Source: Verrucomicrobiota bacterium
GTDB lineage: Bacteria > Verrucomicrobiota > Verrucomicrobiia > Opitutales > Opitutaceae
Length of the DNA: 30,229 nucleotides
Direction of reading: 5' to 3'
Assembly: GCA_023391285.1 (NCBI GenBank)
Contig: JAEWBF010000113.1
Span: 1 to 30,229 of the forward strand
The notes beneath the pieces are model-generated. The model ran no database searches. It was not told the origin of the DNA and saw nothing but the letters and a program-made list of their open reading frames with translations. A program made the translations under genes and the position numbers. Shown here in pieces: positions 1 to 7,394 of this stretch (its first letter is position 1; every line of letters begins with the position of its first letter).

Positions 1-16
1 CCGGGGCCCCCTTGGT

Positions 17-33
17 TGGGGGGGTTCCCCCCA
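17..33. repeat. G-tract hairpin at window start
   Basis: A 7-bp perfect stem (TGGGGGG against CCCCCCA) closes a GTT loop. It lies in the C-rich intergenic start of the window, where no coding sequence can be supported. It resembles the other short GC hairpins found behind genes here and may belong to the 3' flank of a gene lying outside the window. Confidence 0.45.
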
Positions 34-70
34 CCCCGCCGCCTCCCCTCCCGACCTCCCCCATCCCGCT

Positions 71-102
71 CACGAGCACGAATCAAGATCACGAGCACGA
101 CA
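71..102. repeat. CACGAGCACGA direct repeat
   Basis: The 11-mer CACGAGCACGA occurs at 71-81 and again at 92-102, ten bases before the start codon of the first gene. Similar GAGCACGA runs turn up in other intergenic stretches of this window (compare 5304-5330). It could be a regulator half-site pair or just intergenic repeat; the sequence does not decide. Confidence 0.4.
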
Positions 103-112
103 GCCTTTTGAT

Positions 113-778
113 ATGAACCCCCTCCCGATCGCCCACGCCGTCCTCGCCGCCCTCTCCTTCGCGTTTCCCGCATTCGCGCACGCCACCTCGTCCTCACCCG
201 ACCTCTCCGCCCACGCCGACTCCTCCGCCTGGCGTATCCACAATCGCACGTCATCCGCCGTTCCCGACACACCCAACGCCCTTCGTCTCGACGCCCGCGA
301 TCGCGATGGCATCGCCTGGCTCGTCGGCTCCGACTTCGCCAACGGCACCATCGAACTCGATCTCCGCGGCGCCAACAAACCCGGCCGAAGCTTCGTCGGC
401 CTGGCCTTCCGCGGCGTCGACGACACCACCTACGAAGCGATCTATTTCCGCGCGTTCAATTTCAAGAACCCCGATCCCGCCCGCACCGCGCGCGCCGTCC
501 AATACATCTCGCACCCGCAACATCCCTGGCAGGTCCTCCGCGAAAAATTTCCCGGCAAATACGAAGCCGCCATCTCACCCGTCCCCGATCCCGACGATTG
601 GTTTCACGCCCGCATCGTCCTCTCCGGCCGCACGATCTCTGTCTTCGTCAACAACGCGAAAGAGCCCTCCCTCACCGTCGAGTCCCTCACCGACCGCACC
701 TCCGGCCAACTCGGCCTCTGGGTCGGCCACGCCTCCTCCGGCGACTTCGCCAACCTGAAGATCACGCCGTCCGAGTAG
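113..778 (+). CDS. Secreted LamG/DUF1080-like domain protein
   Basis: A 221-residue protein that starts with a signal peptide (hydrophobic stretch about residues 5-22, likely cleaved after AFAHA). The rest is one concanavalin-like beta-sandwich domain. Segments such as GRSFVGLAFRG, YEAIYFRAFNF and GQLGLWVG resemble the DUF1080/3-keto-disaccharide hydrolase and LamG-like fold seen in secreted proteins of Verrucomicrobiota and Planctomycetota. I see no recognisable catalytic site, so sugar or polymer binding is an inference. The ATG has no purine-rich ribosome site before it (it follows CCTTTTGAT); it was chosen because it gives a proper signal peptide. A permease starts 58 bases downstream and could be cotranscribed, although a small hairpin begins at the last base of the stop codon. 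Confidence 0.8.
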   Translation: MNPLPIAHAVLAALSFAFPAFAHATSSSPDLSAHADSSAWRIHNRTSSAVPDTPNALRLDARDRDGIAWLVGSDFANGTIELDLRGANKPGRSFVGLAFRGVDDTTYEAIYFRAFNFKNPDPARTARAVQYISHPQHPWQVLREKFPGKYEAAISPVPDPDDWFHARIVLSGRTISVFVNNAKEPSLTVESLTDRTSGQLGLWVGHASSGDFANLKITPSE

Positions 779-798
779 TGCGGTGCTTCAGCCCGCAC
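778..798 (+). repeat. GTGCGG hairpin on the stop codon
   Basis: A 6-bp stem (GTGCGG, 778-783; CCGCAC, 793-798) encloses an 8-base loop and begins at the final G of the upstream stop codon. There is no T-run after it. It may end or stabilise the mRNA of the lectin-like gene; by position it joins the set of 3'-end hairpins in this window. Confidence 0.45.
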
Positions 799-836
799 TC
801 AAACCGCACCCGCATCCCTCAAACCCTCGCCCCCGC

Positions 837-3233
837 GTGAAACTCGCCCTCCGCACCCTCCTCAAAACTCCCGGCTTCACGCTCATCGCCGTGCTCACGC
901 TCGGCCTCGGCATCGGCGCCAACTCCGGCGTCTTCAGTTTCGTCAACACCCTCCTCGTTCGACCGCTGCCCCTGCCGCAGGTCCACGAACTCGTTTTCTT
1001 CGGCGAAAACTCCGAGCAGGTGCCGAACATGTCGGTCGCGTATCCAAACTTCTTGGACTGGACCGAGCGGCAGCAAAGCTTCACTCACTTCGGCACGTTC
1101 CGCGGCCAGAGTTTCAACTACATCGGTCCGTCGGAAACCGAGCGACTCGGCGGCGCCCAATTCAGCCATGATCTTTGGCCCGCCCTCGGCATTCAGCCGC
1201 TCGCCGGCCGCTGGTTCCGCGCCGACGAAGACAAGCCCGGCGCCCCACCCACTGCACTGATCAGCGAATCTTTCTGGCGCCGCTCCTTCGGCGCCCGCCC
1301 CGACGTCATCGGCTCCACGCTCACGGTGAGCGGCGAGATCTACACGATCATCGGCGTCATGCCCGCCACTTTTGCCGTGCCGAGCCCTCAAACCGACATC
1401 TGGGTCCCCCTCGGCCTCTCCGCCGACCAACTCACCGAGCGGGGCAACCACCCCGGCCTCTACTGCATCGGCCGCCTCCGTCCCGGCGTCAGCGTCGAAG
1501 CCGCGCGCAACGACCTGATCGCGATCGCCCGCCAGCTCGAGCAGGAACACCCCGGCACCAACACCGGCAACTCCGTCGCACTCCAGCCGCTCGTCGACAC
1601 CGTCTTCGGCCAGGTCCGCACCAGCGTTTGGGTCTCCTTCGCCGCCGCGTGCGGCGTCCTGCTCATCGCCTGTGCCAACGTCGCCAATCTCCTCCTCGCC
1701 CGCGCTTCCGTGCGCTCGCGCGAATTCTCCATTCGCGCCGCGCTCGGAGCCACGCGCCTGCAACTCGTCCGCGTCGTCCTCGCCGAAACCTTCCTGCTCA
1801 GCCTCGCCGGCACCGCCCTCGGCCTCCTCATCGGTCACACCACGATGGAGGCCATCCAATCGCTCCTCCCCGCCAACTCTCCCTTAGGCTCGCAGGTCAG
1901 GATGGACTTCAACGTCTTCGCCTTCTCCGTCTTCGTCGGCGTCGGCGTGACCCTCCTCGCCGGCCTGGTTCCCGCGCTCACCGCCTCGAAGGTCAACCTC
2001 AACGAGGGTCTCTCCGCCGCCGGCAGTCGCGGCACCGTCGGCGGCGTCCACGCCCGCTGGCGCTCCGTTTTGGTCGCCAGCGAGTTCGCGCTCACCTGCC
2101 TGCTGCTCTTCGCCTCCGGCTTGATGTTCCGCACGCTCTACAATCTCTACCGCGCGGACACCGGCCTCAAAACCGATCACGTCGTCTCCTTCAGCTACGC
2201 CATGCCCGGACGCGACTGGGCCGACGCCACCAAGCGCACGCAACTCCTCGACCGCGCGCTCGCCCGTCTGCGCGAACTGCCCGGCGTCACCTCCGTCGCA
2301 CTCACCAATCCGCTCCCGCTCACCGGCGGCGGCAACCAAACCTTCTTCGTTCCCGAAGGCACGCCCGACCCCGGTCCGGGCCGCCGCTTCTCCACCGAGA
2401 ACAACGCCGCCAGCCGCGACTACTTCGCCACGATGCACATCCCGCTCCTCCGCGGACGCACGTTCACCGATCGCGAAAACCCGGACGAGGACAAGGTCTG
2501 CATCATCGACTCGACGTTCGCCGACACTCATTTCGCCGGCCAGGACCCGATCGGCAAACGCGTCAGCCTCGGCGGCTCCGCGGGCAACACCAGCTTCTCC
2601 ACCATCGTGGGCGTGGTCGGCCACGTTCAGAACTTCGGACTCGGGCAGGACACGCGCGTCCAACTCTACTTCCCCTACCGCCAGTCCCCACCCACCAATC
2701 TCTCCTTCGTCCTCCGCACCTCCCTCGAACCCTCCGCGCTCGCGTCCTCCATCCGCGCCGCCATGCGCGAGGTCGAGCCCACGCTCCCGGTTTTCGCGAT
2801 CCGCACGATGGATGAGTTGTTCAACAACACGGTCTCGAATCAGCGCATCATGCTCATCCTTCTCGGCATCTTCGCCGGCATCGCGCTTCTCCTCGCCGCG
2901 ATCGGACTCTATGGCGTGCTCAGCTACATCGTCGGACAACGCACGCGCGAGGTCGGCATTCGCATGGCCCTCGGCGCGTCCGCCTCATCCGTGCGCCGGC
3001 TCATGCTGGGCCAGGGCCTTCGTCTCGCGTCCGCGGGACTCGCCGTCGGACTTTTCGTCTGCCTCGCCGCTTCGCGCCTGTTGAGCAGCGTCCTCTACGA
3101 AGTCTCGCCTTACGATCCACTGAGCCTCGCCGCCGTCGTCGCCCTTCTCATCCTCGTCGGCCTCCTCGCCTGCTGGCTCCCCGCTCGGCGAGCGACCCAA
3201 GTGAACCCGCTCGAGGCTTTGCGCGCCGAATAA
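837..3233 (+). CDS. ADOP-type ABC transporter permease (FtsX/MacB-like), copy 1
   Basis: An orphan permease of about 798 residues. It has the duplicated plan of the ADOP family: one N-terminal TM helix (about 13-35), a MacB-like periplasmic domain, three FtsX TM helices (about 264-290, 319-335, 359-385), then a second TM-periplasmic-FtsX half (about 408-432, 671-700, 726-748, 762-784). It ends in the family tail PARRATQVNPLEALRAE. I prefer the GTG at 837, giving MKLALRTLLKTPGFT, which matches the usual family start; an in-frame GTG at 783 would add 18 proline-rich residues with no family match. MacB/FtsX permeases pair with a separate ATPase for mechanotransmission or export, but no ATPase gene is in the window, as is usual for ADOPs. 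The substrate is unknown. A stray C-terminal tail of a second permease lies 38 bases after the stop. Confidence 0.92.
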   Translation: MKLALRTLLKTPGFTLIAVLTLGLGIGANSGVFSFVNTLLVRPLPLPQVHELVFFGENSEQVPNMSVAYPNFLDWTERQQSFTHFGTFRGQSFNYIGPSETERLGGAQFSHDLWPALGIQPLAGRWFRADEDKPGAPPTALISESFWRRSFGARPDVIGSTLTVSGEIYTIIGVMPATFAVPSPQTDIWVPLGLSADQLTERGNHPGLYCIGRLRPGVSVEAARNDLIAIARQLEQEHPGTNTGNSVALQPLVDTVFGQVRTSVWVSFAAACGVLLIACANVANLLLARASVRSREFSIRAALGATRLQLVRVVLAETFLLSLAGTALGLLIGHTTMEAIQSLLPANSPLGSQVRMDFNVFAFSVFVGVGVTLLAGLVPALTASKVNLNEGLSAAGSRGTVGGVHARWRSVLVASEFALTCLLLFASGLMFRTLYNLYRADTGLKTDHVVSFSYAMPGRDWADATKRTQLLDRALARLRELPGVTSVALTNPLPLTGGGNQTFFVPEGTPDPGPGRRFSTENNAASRDYFATMHIPLLRGRTFTDRENPDEDKVCIIDSTFADTHFAGQDPIGKRVSLGGSAGNTSFSTIVGVVGHVQNFGLGQDTRVQLYFPYRQSPPTNLSFVLRTSLEPSALASSIRAAMREVEPTLPVFAIRTMDELFNNTVSNQRIMLILLGIFAGIALLLAAIGLYGVLSYIVGQRTREVGIRMALGASASSVRRLMLGQGLRLASAGLAVGLFVCLAASRLLSSVLYEVSPYDPLSLAAVVALLILVGLLACWLPARRATQVNPLEALRAE

Positions 3234-3245
3234 CGGAAATCCGAT

Positions 3246-3269
3246 CCGCCGTAGCTTCAGCGAAGGCGG
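3246..3269 (+). repeat. GTAG-headed hairpin beside a permease tail
   Basis: CCGCC (3246-3250) pairs with GGCGG (3265-3269) around GTAGCTTCAGCGAA. The GTAG at the foot and the imperfect palindrome are the layout of bacterial REP elements. It abuts the permease tail remnant at 3272. A diverged version of the same hairpin lies next to the second tail remnant near 10515-10540. Confidence 0.55.
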
Positions 3270-3271
3270 AC

Positions 3272-3319
3272 CGCCGCGCCACGAAAGTCGACCCCGCCAC
3301 CGCCGTCCGCTCCGACTAG
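3272..3319 (+). pseudogene. C-terminal tail remnant of an ADOP permease
   Basis: Read from 3272 the sequence gives RRATKVDPATAVRSD followed by TAG. This is the hallmark end of ADOP permeases (compare PARRATQVNPLEALRAE of the intact copy just upstream). Nothing else of the gene survives; upstream in frame there is a GTAG-headed hairpin. It is out of context, untranslatable by itself, and best explained as what is left after nearly all of a tandem permease copy was deleted. Confidence 0.75.
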
Positions 3320-3381
3320 CGAACTCCGCCCAACCTCCGCCCCTCTTTCTCTTTCCTCTCTCCCGCCTTCGCGCTCCGAGC

Positions 3382-3569
3382 ATGAAACACGCCCTCCGCT
3401 CCCTCGCCCGCTCGCCCGGCTTCACCGCCGTCGCCGCGTTGACCCTCGCCCTCGGCATCGGCGCCAACACCGCCATCTTCTCCTCCTCACCACCGCCGCC
3501 CTCGCCTGCCTCCTCCCCGCGCGGCGAGCAACCAAGGTAGATCCGCTGAGCGCACTCCGCTCCGAGTAA
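3382..3569 (+). pseudogene. ADOP permease with its whole middle deleted
   Basis: The ATG at 3382 opens a perfect family N-terminus (MKHALRSLARSPGFTAVAAL, then LGIGANTAIFS, about 33 codons). At about 3480 the sequence jumps, out of frame, to a family C-terminus: LPARRATKVDPLSALRSE, with TAA at 3567-3569. Around 2.2 kb normally lies between these parts. In the starting frame the message runs into TAG at 3538-3540, giving a 52-residue product made of one TM helix and a serine/proline-rich tail. This is a decayed tandem copy produced by internal deletion. A functional one-helix microprotein is possible in principle but nothing supports it. Confidence 0.9.
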
Positions 3570-3660
3570 CCGAGCGTCCTAAGCAGCCGCGGACGTTCCA
3601 ACTGCGGGCCAGGTAACGCCACCCTCCGGACCTCACGTCTTCTTCCGACTTTTCATCCTT

Positions 3661-3739
3661 TCCGACCAGCCGCCCGAACTCCGGGGAAAAACAAACACCT
3701 GACCCGTGTTTCGTCATAGGATAGGCGCGGCTGGTCGGA
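3661..3739. repeat. 79-bp element with 13-bp perfect terminal inverted repeats
   Basis: TCCGACCAGCCGC at 3661-3673 is the exact reverse complement of 3727-3739. Inside the 53-base interior is a second hairpin, AAACAC (3693-3698) against GTGTTT (3706-3711) with a CTGACCC loop. The 278-base gap from 3570 to 3847 contains no gene I can support; this element and the leader repeat at 3787-3847 are its main content. It could be a MITE-like remnant or a structured 5' leader of the oxidoreductase gene that follows. Confidence 0.6.
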
Positions 3740-3786
3740 TCCCGCCGCTGCACGCCGGCACACACACGCGCTCCTCCCGGTCCGCA

Positions 3787-3847
3787 TTTCGCACTGGAGT
3801 TTCTCTGGAGCTTGGACCTTGGATCTTGGTGCTTCCTTTCCCCTCCC
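3787..3847 (+). repeat. Conserved 61-bp leader with CTTGGA repeats, copy 1
   Basis: The 61 bases directly before the ATG of the first oxidoreductase match 5701-5761, directly before the second, at 54 of 61 positions by my hand alignment. The core contains GGAGCTTGGACCTTGG and further CTTGG units. A related stretch occurs at 18729-18754 in an unrelated place, so the core is an intergenic repeat and not only part of a gene duplication. The last bases before the ATG are pyrimidines, so there is no Shine-Dalgarno site. Confidence 0.75.
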
Positions 3848-5203
3848 ATGAACCGTCGCACCTTCGTTTCCTCCCTCGCCCTCGCCGGCGCCGCCACCGC
3901 CGCCGCCCCGTCCCGTCTCTTCGCCGCCTCCTCCGGCCCTCGCCCCAAAGTCGGCCTCATCGGCTGCGGCTGGTTCGGCGGCGTCAACCTCGAGAACTTC
4001 ACCCGCAACGCCGAAATCGAAGTCATCTCGCTCGCCGACCCCAACAAGAAGGCCCTCGAGAAAACTCTCGCCACGGTCGCGAAATACCAAACCGGCATCC
4101 CCAAGACTTTCGCCAATTACCGCGACCTCCTCTCCTCCACCCACCACGACATCATCCTCATCGCCACCCCCGACCACTGGCACGCACTCCCCGCGATCGA
4201 AGCGATGCAAGCCGGCGCCGACCTCTACCTCGAGAAACCCATCGGCGTCGACGTCATCGAGGGCGAAGCCCTCGTCGCCGCCGCGCGCAAATACAACCGC
4301 GTCGTCCAGATCAACACCCAGCGCCGCAGCAATCCGGTGTATCACGAGTTGCGTGACAAATACATCCGCAGCGGCCGCCTCGGCGAAATCGGTCTTGTCG
4401 AAACCTACTCCTATCTCGGGGGCCGTCCCAACGGCGAAATCCCCGTCATCGATCCGCCCGCGCACCTCGACTACGATCTCTGGTGCGGCCCCGCTCCGAA
4501 GCTCCCCTATCGAAACATGTTCGAGGTCCGCGGCTGGCGCGCCTTCATGGAATACGGCAACGGCCAGATCGGCGACCTCGGCGTTCACTCCATCGACCTC
4601 GCCCGCTGGCTCCTCGACCTCGGCTGGCCCGAGTCCATCTTCTCCTCCGGCGGCATCTACGTCGATCCCACCGGCTCCTCCAACATCGCCGACAACCAGC
4701 GCGCCGTTTTCCGCTACCCCAACCTCGACATCAGCTGGGAACATCGCACCTGGGGTGTCTCCCCAATCCCGCTGCGCCACTGGTCCGATCAATGGGGCAC
4801 GCGCATCATCGGCAAAAACGGCACCCTCAACATCACGATGCTCACCTACGAGTTTACGCCTGCCGACGGCGGCCCGAAGGAGGGCTTTCACATGCTGTCC
4901 TCGACGGGCAATCTCGAAAACATCGACTTCGGCCGCGAAGCCGGCGCTTACAACGAAACCGAACGGCGCCACGTCCTCGACTTCCTTGCCGCCCGCGAAA
5001 ATCGCTCGCGCCCCATCGCCGACATCGAAGAAGGCCACATCTCCACCGCCTGCATCGAACTCGCCAACATCTCCCTCGGCCTCGGTCGCCCCGTCTCCTA
5101 CGACCCCACCACGCGCACCGTCCGCAACGATCCCGAAGCAACAACGCGCCTCGCCCGCCCCTATCGCGCCCCCTGGCAACACCCCGACCCCGCCAACGTC
5201 TAA
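3848..5203 (+). CDS. Tat-exported Gfo/Idh/MocA family oxidoreductase, copy 1
   Basis: A 451-residue NAD(P)-dependent sugar or polyol oxidoreductase of the Gfo/Idh/MocA family. The start at 3848 gives MNRRTFVSSLALAGAATAAA, a twin-arginine signal, so the folded enzyme is probably exported. An upstream in-frame ATG at 3812 would only add residues encoded by a repeat. The Rossmann fold opens with VGLIGCGWFGG; the family EKP motif is at residues 129-131 (YLEKPIGV). A conserved GVHSIDLARW segment carries His247, a likely part of the active site. The C-terminus LARPYRAPWQHPDP is shared with the paralogue 558 bases downstream. The exact substrate cannot be told; related exported members act on glycosides. 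It sits inside the permease array, perhaps because both families expanded together. Confidence 0.9.
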   Translation: MNRRTFVSSLALAGAATAAAPSRLFAASSGPRPKVGLIGCGWFGGVNLENFTRNAEIEVISLADPNKKALEKTLATVAKYQTGIPKTFANYRDLLSSTHHDIILIATPDHWHALPAIEAMQAGADLYLEKPIGVDVIEGEALVAAARKYNRVVQINTQRRSNPVYHELRDKYIRSGRLGEIGLVETYSYLGGRPNGEIPVIDPPAHLDYDLWCGPAPKLPYRNMFEVRGWRAFMEYGNGQIGDLGVHSIDLARWLLDLGWPESIFSSGGIYVDPTGSSNIADNQRAVFRYPNLDISWEHRTWGVSPIPLRHWSDQWGTRIIGKNGTLNITMLTYEFTPADGGPKEGFHMLSSTGNLENIDFGREAGAYNETERRHVLDFLAARENRSRPIADIEEGHISTACIELANISLGLGRPVSYDPTTRTVRNDPEATTRLARPYRAPWQHPDPANV

Positions 5204-5213
5204 GCCGTCCATT

Positions 5214-5239
5214 GTAGGGCGGGGTCTCCCGACCCCGCC
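5214..5239 (+). repeat. GTAGGG hairpin after oxidoreductase copy 1
   Basis: A GTAG foot at 5214-5217 is followed by a 9-bp perfect stem, GGCGGGGTC (5218-5226) and GACCCCGCC (5231-5239), with loop TCCC. It starts about 10 bases after the stop codon. No T-run follows. Nearly the same hairpin lies behind the genes ending at 7126 and 13109. Confidence 0.75.
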
Positions 5240-5303
5240 GCGTTGGACACTCGAACATGTGCTCCCGCGCCCGTTCGACTTAAGGCTCCATCCCCGCCTT
5301 GCC

Positions 5304-5330
5304 GTAGCACGATCAACCTGATCGTGCTCC
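5304..5330 (+). repeat. GTAG-headed AT-richer hairpin
   Basis: AGCACGATCA (5306-5315) pairs perfectly with TGATCGTGCT (5319-5328) around ACC. The stem includes the last two bases of a GTAG foot (5304-5307), and CTCC ends the element. It has the same architecture as the GC-rich GTAG hairpins but a different stem sequence, as expected for REP families of different sequence. Confidence 0.65.
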
Positions 5331-5421
5331 CTTGCACCAATTCTTCTCCTCTTGTGTTCGGCGTCCAACCAGCCGGGTTGTTCGCGCCGGTGAAGCGCGG
5401 GTTCGCCGGTGAGGCGTCTCC

Positions 5422-5553
5422 GACACCTACCGCGCCGCAAAATTCTACCGCCTCACCCGCCTCGGTCGTGAGCACCTCGAAGACGGAAAAGGATACTGGC
5501 AGTCCTTCGTCTCCGCGATGTCTAGCGTGCTAGCAAGGGAGGAGCTCTCCTAG
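5422..5553 (+). pseudogene. C-terminal fragment of a PadR-family regulator
   Basis: From 5422 to the TAG at 5551-5553 the frame reads 43 residues beginning DTYRAAKFYRLTRLGREHLE and ending in a helix with W, F and V at regular spacing. This matches the end of PadR-type winged-helix repressors, where the consensus runs NRRAKYYRLTxxGRxxLE, then a helix ending near xxxxVL. A TGA lies in frame just upstream (about 5410), so the DNA-binding helices are gone. PadR genes are frequent partners of ADOP permeases, so this is probably the dead regulator of a lost permease unit. It is too short to act alone. Confidence 0.75.
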
Positions 5554-5562
5554 CTCCCATCC

Positions 5563-5654
5563 TTCTCTTTCCTCTTTATCTTTCTCTTTCGTCAGGGTGA
5601 ACGCGGCGTCATGACGAACGAGGAGAAAGATTAAGCTAAAAAGGAAAGAGAAAG
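5563..5654. repeat. Long imperfect inverted repeat of CTTT/GAAA type
   Basis: A pyrimidine arm (5563-5593, TTCTCTTTCC...TTTCGTC) faces a purine arm (5613-5654, GACGAACGAGGAG...GGAAAGAGAAAG) across a 19-base GC-rich loop. The arms pair with a few bulges. It stands between the PadR fragment and the leader of the second oxidoreductase. GACGAACGAG is also found at 7316-7325 in another hairpin, so this is a repeated intergenic element. Confidence 0.6.
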
Positions 5655-5700
5655 AACACTCCCGCCGCACCGCCTCGATCGCACCCCACCGCTCTGGCGA

Positions 5701-5761
5701 TTTCACACTGAAGTTTCTCTGGAGCTTGGACCTTGGATCTTGGAGCTTTCCTCCACCTCCC
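5701..5761 (+). repeat. Conserved 61-bp leader with CTTGGA repeats, copy 2
   Basis: Second copy of the leader described at 3787-3847, again ending exactly at an oxidoreductase ATG. Differences are mostly single transitions. The core runs GGAGCTTGGACCTTGG then ATCTTGGAGCTT. Either it travelled with the gene when it was duplicated or it is a repeat that both genes use as 5' untranslated leader. Confidence 0.75.
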
Positions 5762-7126
5762 ATGAATCGTCGCACCTTCGTCTCCTCGCTCGCCGTCGCC
5801 GGCACCGCCACCGCCCTCAACCCCGCTCGCGTCTTCGGCGCCACCGAAAACACCCCGCGCCCCAAAGTCGGCGTCATCGGCTGCGGTTGGTATGGCGGCG
5901 TGAACCTCGAGGTCTTCGCTCGCTGCACCAACATCGAGGTCGTCGCGCTCTGCGACGTAAACCAGCAGCACCTCGATAAAACCCTCAAGCTGGTCGCCCA
6001 GCACCAGCAGGCCGTTCCGCGCACCTACACCGACTACCGCGAAATGCTCGCCGGCGGCCCGCTCGACATCGTCATCATCACGACCCCCGATCATTGGCAC
6101 GCGCTCTCCGCCATCGCAGCCATGAAGGCCGGCGCCGATCTCTACCTGGAAAAACCGCTCGGCGTCGACGTGATCGAAGGCGCAGCGATGGTCGCCGCCG
6201 CGCGCAAATACAACCGCATCGTTCAGGTTAACACGCAGCGCCGCAGTTGCCCGCTCTACCTCGAAGCGCGCGACAACTACATCCGCAGCGGCCGCCTCGG
6301 CAAAATCGCCGCCGTCGAGTGCTACAGCTACCTCGGCATCGAGGGCTGGAGCGCCGGACCCATCCCCGATGCCTCCGTGCCCGCGCACCTGGATTACGAG
6401 ATGTTCGCCGGCCCCGCCCCCAAGCTGCCCTACAAATCCATCATGGAAGATCGCGGCTGGCGTTCGTTCATGGAGTTCGGCAACGGCATCATCGGCAACG
6501 TCGGCGTCCACATGCTCGACATGGTTCGCATGCTCCTCGAGCTCGGCTGGCCCGAATCCATCAGCTCCTCCGGCGGCATTTACGTTCACAAAAAATCCTT
6601 CTCCAACGTCTCCGACACGCAGCACAGCGTCTTCCATTATCCCGACCTCGATGTGAGCTGGGAACATCGCATGTGGGGCCGCTCGCCCATCCCGCAGCGC
6701 CACTGGAGCGATCAGTGGGGCGCGCGTTTCCTCGGCGAACACGGCACGCTCAACATCACCATGTATGAATACGTCTTCGAACCCGCCAAGCCCGGTGCCC
6801 GCGAAGGCCGCAACCTGATGTCCACGAGCGGCGACTTGGAAAACATCGATTTCCGCCGCGGCAGCGAAGCTTTCCAAGAAACCGAAAACCGCCACGTGCT
6901 CGACTTCATGGCCGCGCGCGAAGCCCGCTCGCGCCCCATCGCCGACATCGAAGAGGGCCACATCTCCAGCGCCATGTGCCAACTGGCCAACCTCTCCCAG
7001 GAACTCGGCCGCACCCTCGTTTACGACCCGAAGTCCCGCATCGTCCGCAACGACCCCGAAGCGACCCAGCGCCTCGCCCGCCCCTACCGCGCCCCCTGGC
7101 AACACCCAGATCCCACCAGCGTCTAG
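5762..7126 (+). CDS. Tat-exported Gfo/Idh/MocA family oxidoreductase, copy 2
   Basis: A 454-residue paralogue of the oxidoreductase just upstream. The twin-arginine signal MNRRTFVSSLAVAGTATAL is nearly identical, the nucleotide-binding loop reads VGVIGCGWYGGVN, and the EKP motif lies at residues 130-132 (YLEKPLGV). The segment GVHMLDMVRML matches the conserved histidine region, and the C-terminus LARPYRAPWQHPDP is retained. The two proteins are similar along their full length, so they arose by tandem duplication; differences around SYLGIEGWSAGP and KKSFSNVSDT may reflect a different substrate. Role and partner are unknown. A GTAGGG hairpin follows about 20 bases after the stop. Confidence 0.9.
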   Translation: MNRRTFVSSLAVAGTATALNPARVFGATENTPRPKVGVIGCGWYGGVNLEVFARCTNIEVVALCDVNQQHLDKTLKLVAQHQQAVPRTYTDYREMLAGGPLDIVIITTPDHWHALSAIAAMKAGADLYLEKPLGVDVIEGAAMVAAARKYNRIVQVNTQRRSCPLYLEARDNYIRSGRLGKIAAVECYSYLGIEGWSAGPIPDASVPAHLDYEMFAGPAPKLPYKSIMEDRGWRSFMEFGNGIIGNVGVHMLDMVRMLLELGWPESISSSGGIYVHKKSFSNVSDTQHSVFHYPDLDVSWEHRMWGRSPIPQRHWSDQWGARFLGEHGTLNITMYEYVFEPAKPGAREGRNLMSTSGDLENIDFRRGSEAFQETENRHVLDFMAAREARSRPIADIEEGHISSAMCQLANLSQELGRTLVYDPKSRIVRNDPEATQRLARPYRAPWQHPDPTSV

Positions 7127-7146
7127 GTTCGTGCTCGCACGCCAAT

Positions 7147-7171
7147 GTAGGGCGGGGTCTCCGACCCCGCC
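7147..7171 (+). repeat. GTAGGG hairpin after oxidoreductase copy 2
   Basis: GTAG foot at 7147-7150, then stem GGCGGGGTC (7151-7159) and GACCCCGCC (7163-7171) around TCC: the same 9-bp stem as at 5218-5239. No T-run follows it. Confidence 0.75.
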
Positions 7172-7283
7172 GCCTCCGTCGCGGCAGACAAACCTGTAGC
7201 CGATTGCAAGAGCCCGCTCGCACGCGATGTTTGCGGTCCGACGTCGGAATCACCTGCAAGCAGCAGCCCCGCCCCCAAACCAC

Positions 7284-7342
7284 AAGCGGCTAGGATCCCT
7301 CTAAACCGCTTTAGCGACGAACGAGAAAGATCCCTCTCGTTC
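7284..7342. repeat. Two tandem hairpins in the permease-remnant spacer
   Basis: AAGCGG pairs with CCGCTT around a 16-base loop (about 7284-7311), followed by GAACGAGA (7319-7326) pairing with TCTCGTTC (7335-7342) around AAGATCCC. The second hairpin shares GACGAACGAG and AAAGAT with the long inverted repeat at 5563-5654. The rest of 7172-7394 shows no gene or other recognisable structure. Confidence 0.5.
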
Positions 7343-7394
7343 TCATGCCCCGATGACGCGTGCCACCGCGCACGCACGATCCCGTTTCCGGGAA

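Noticed and set aside
783..836. Earlier GTG start for the first permease
   Set aside because: It adds 18 Pro/His-rich residues encoded by a hairpin-containing spacer, while the GTG at 837 matches the family's N-terminus.
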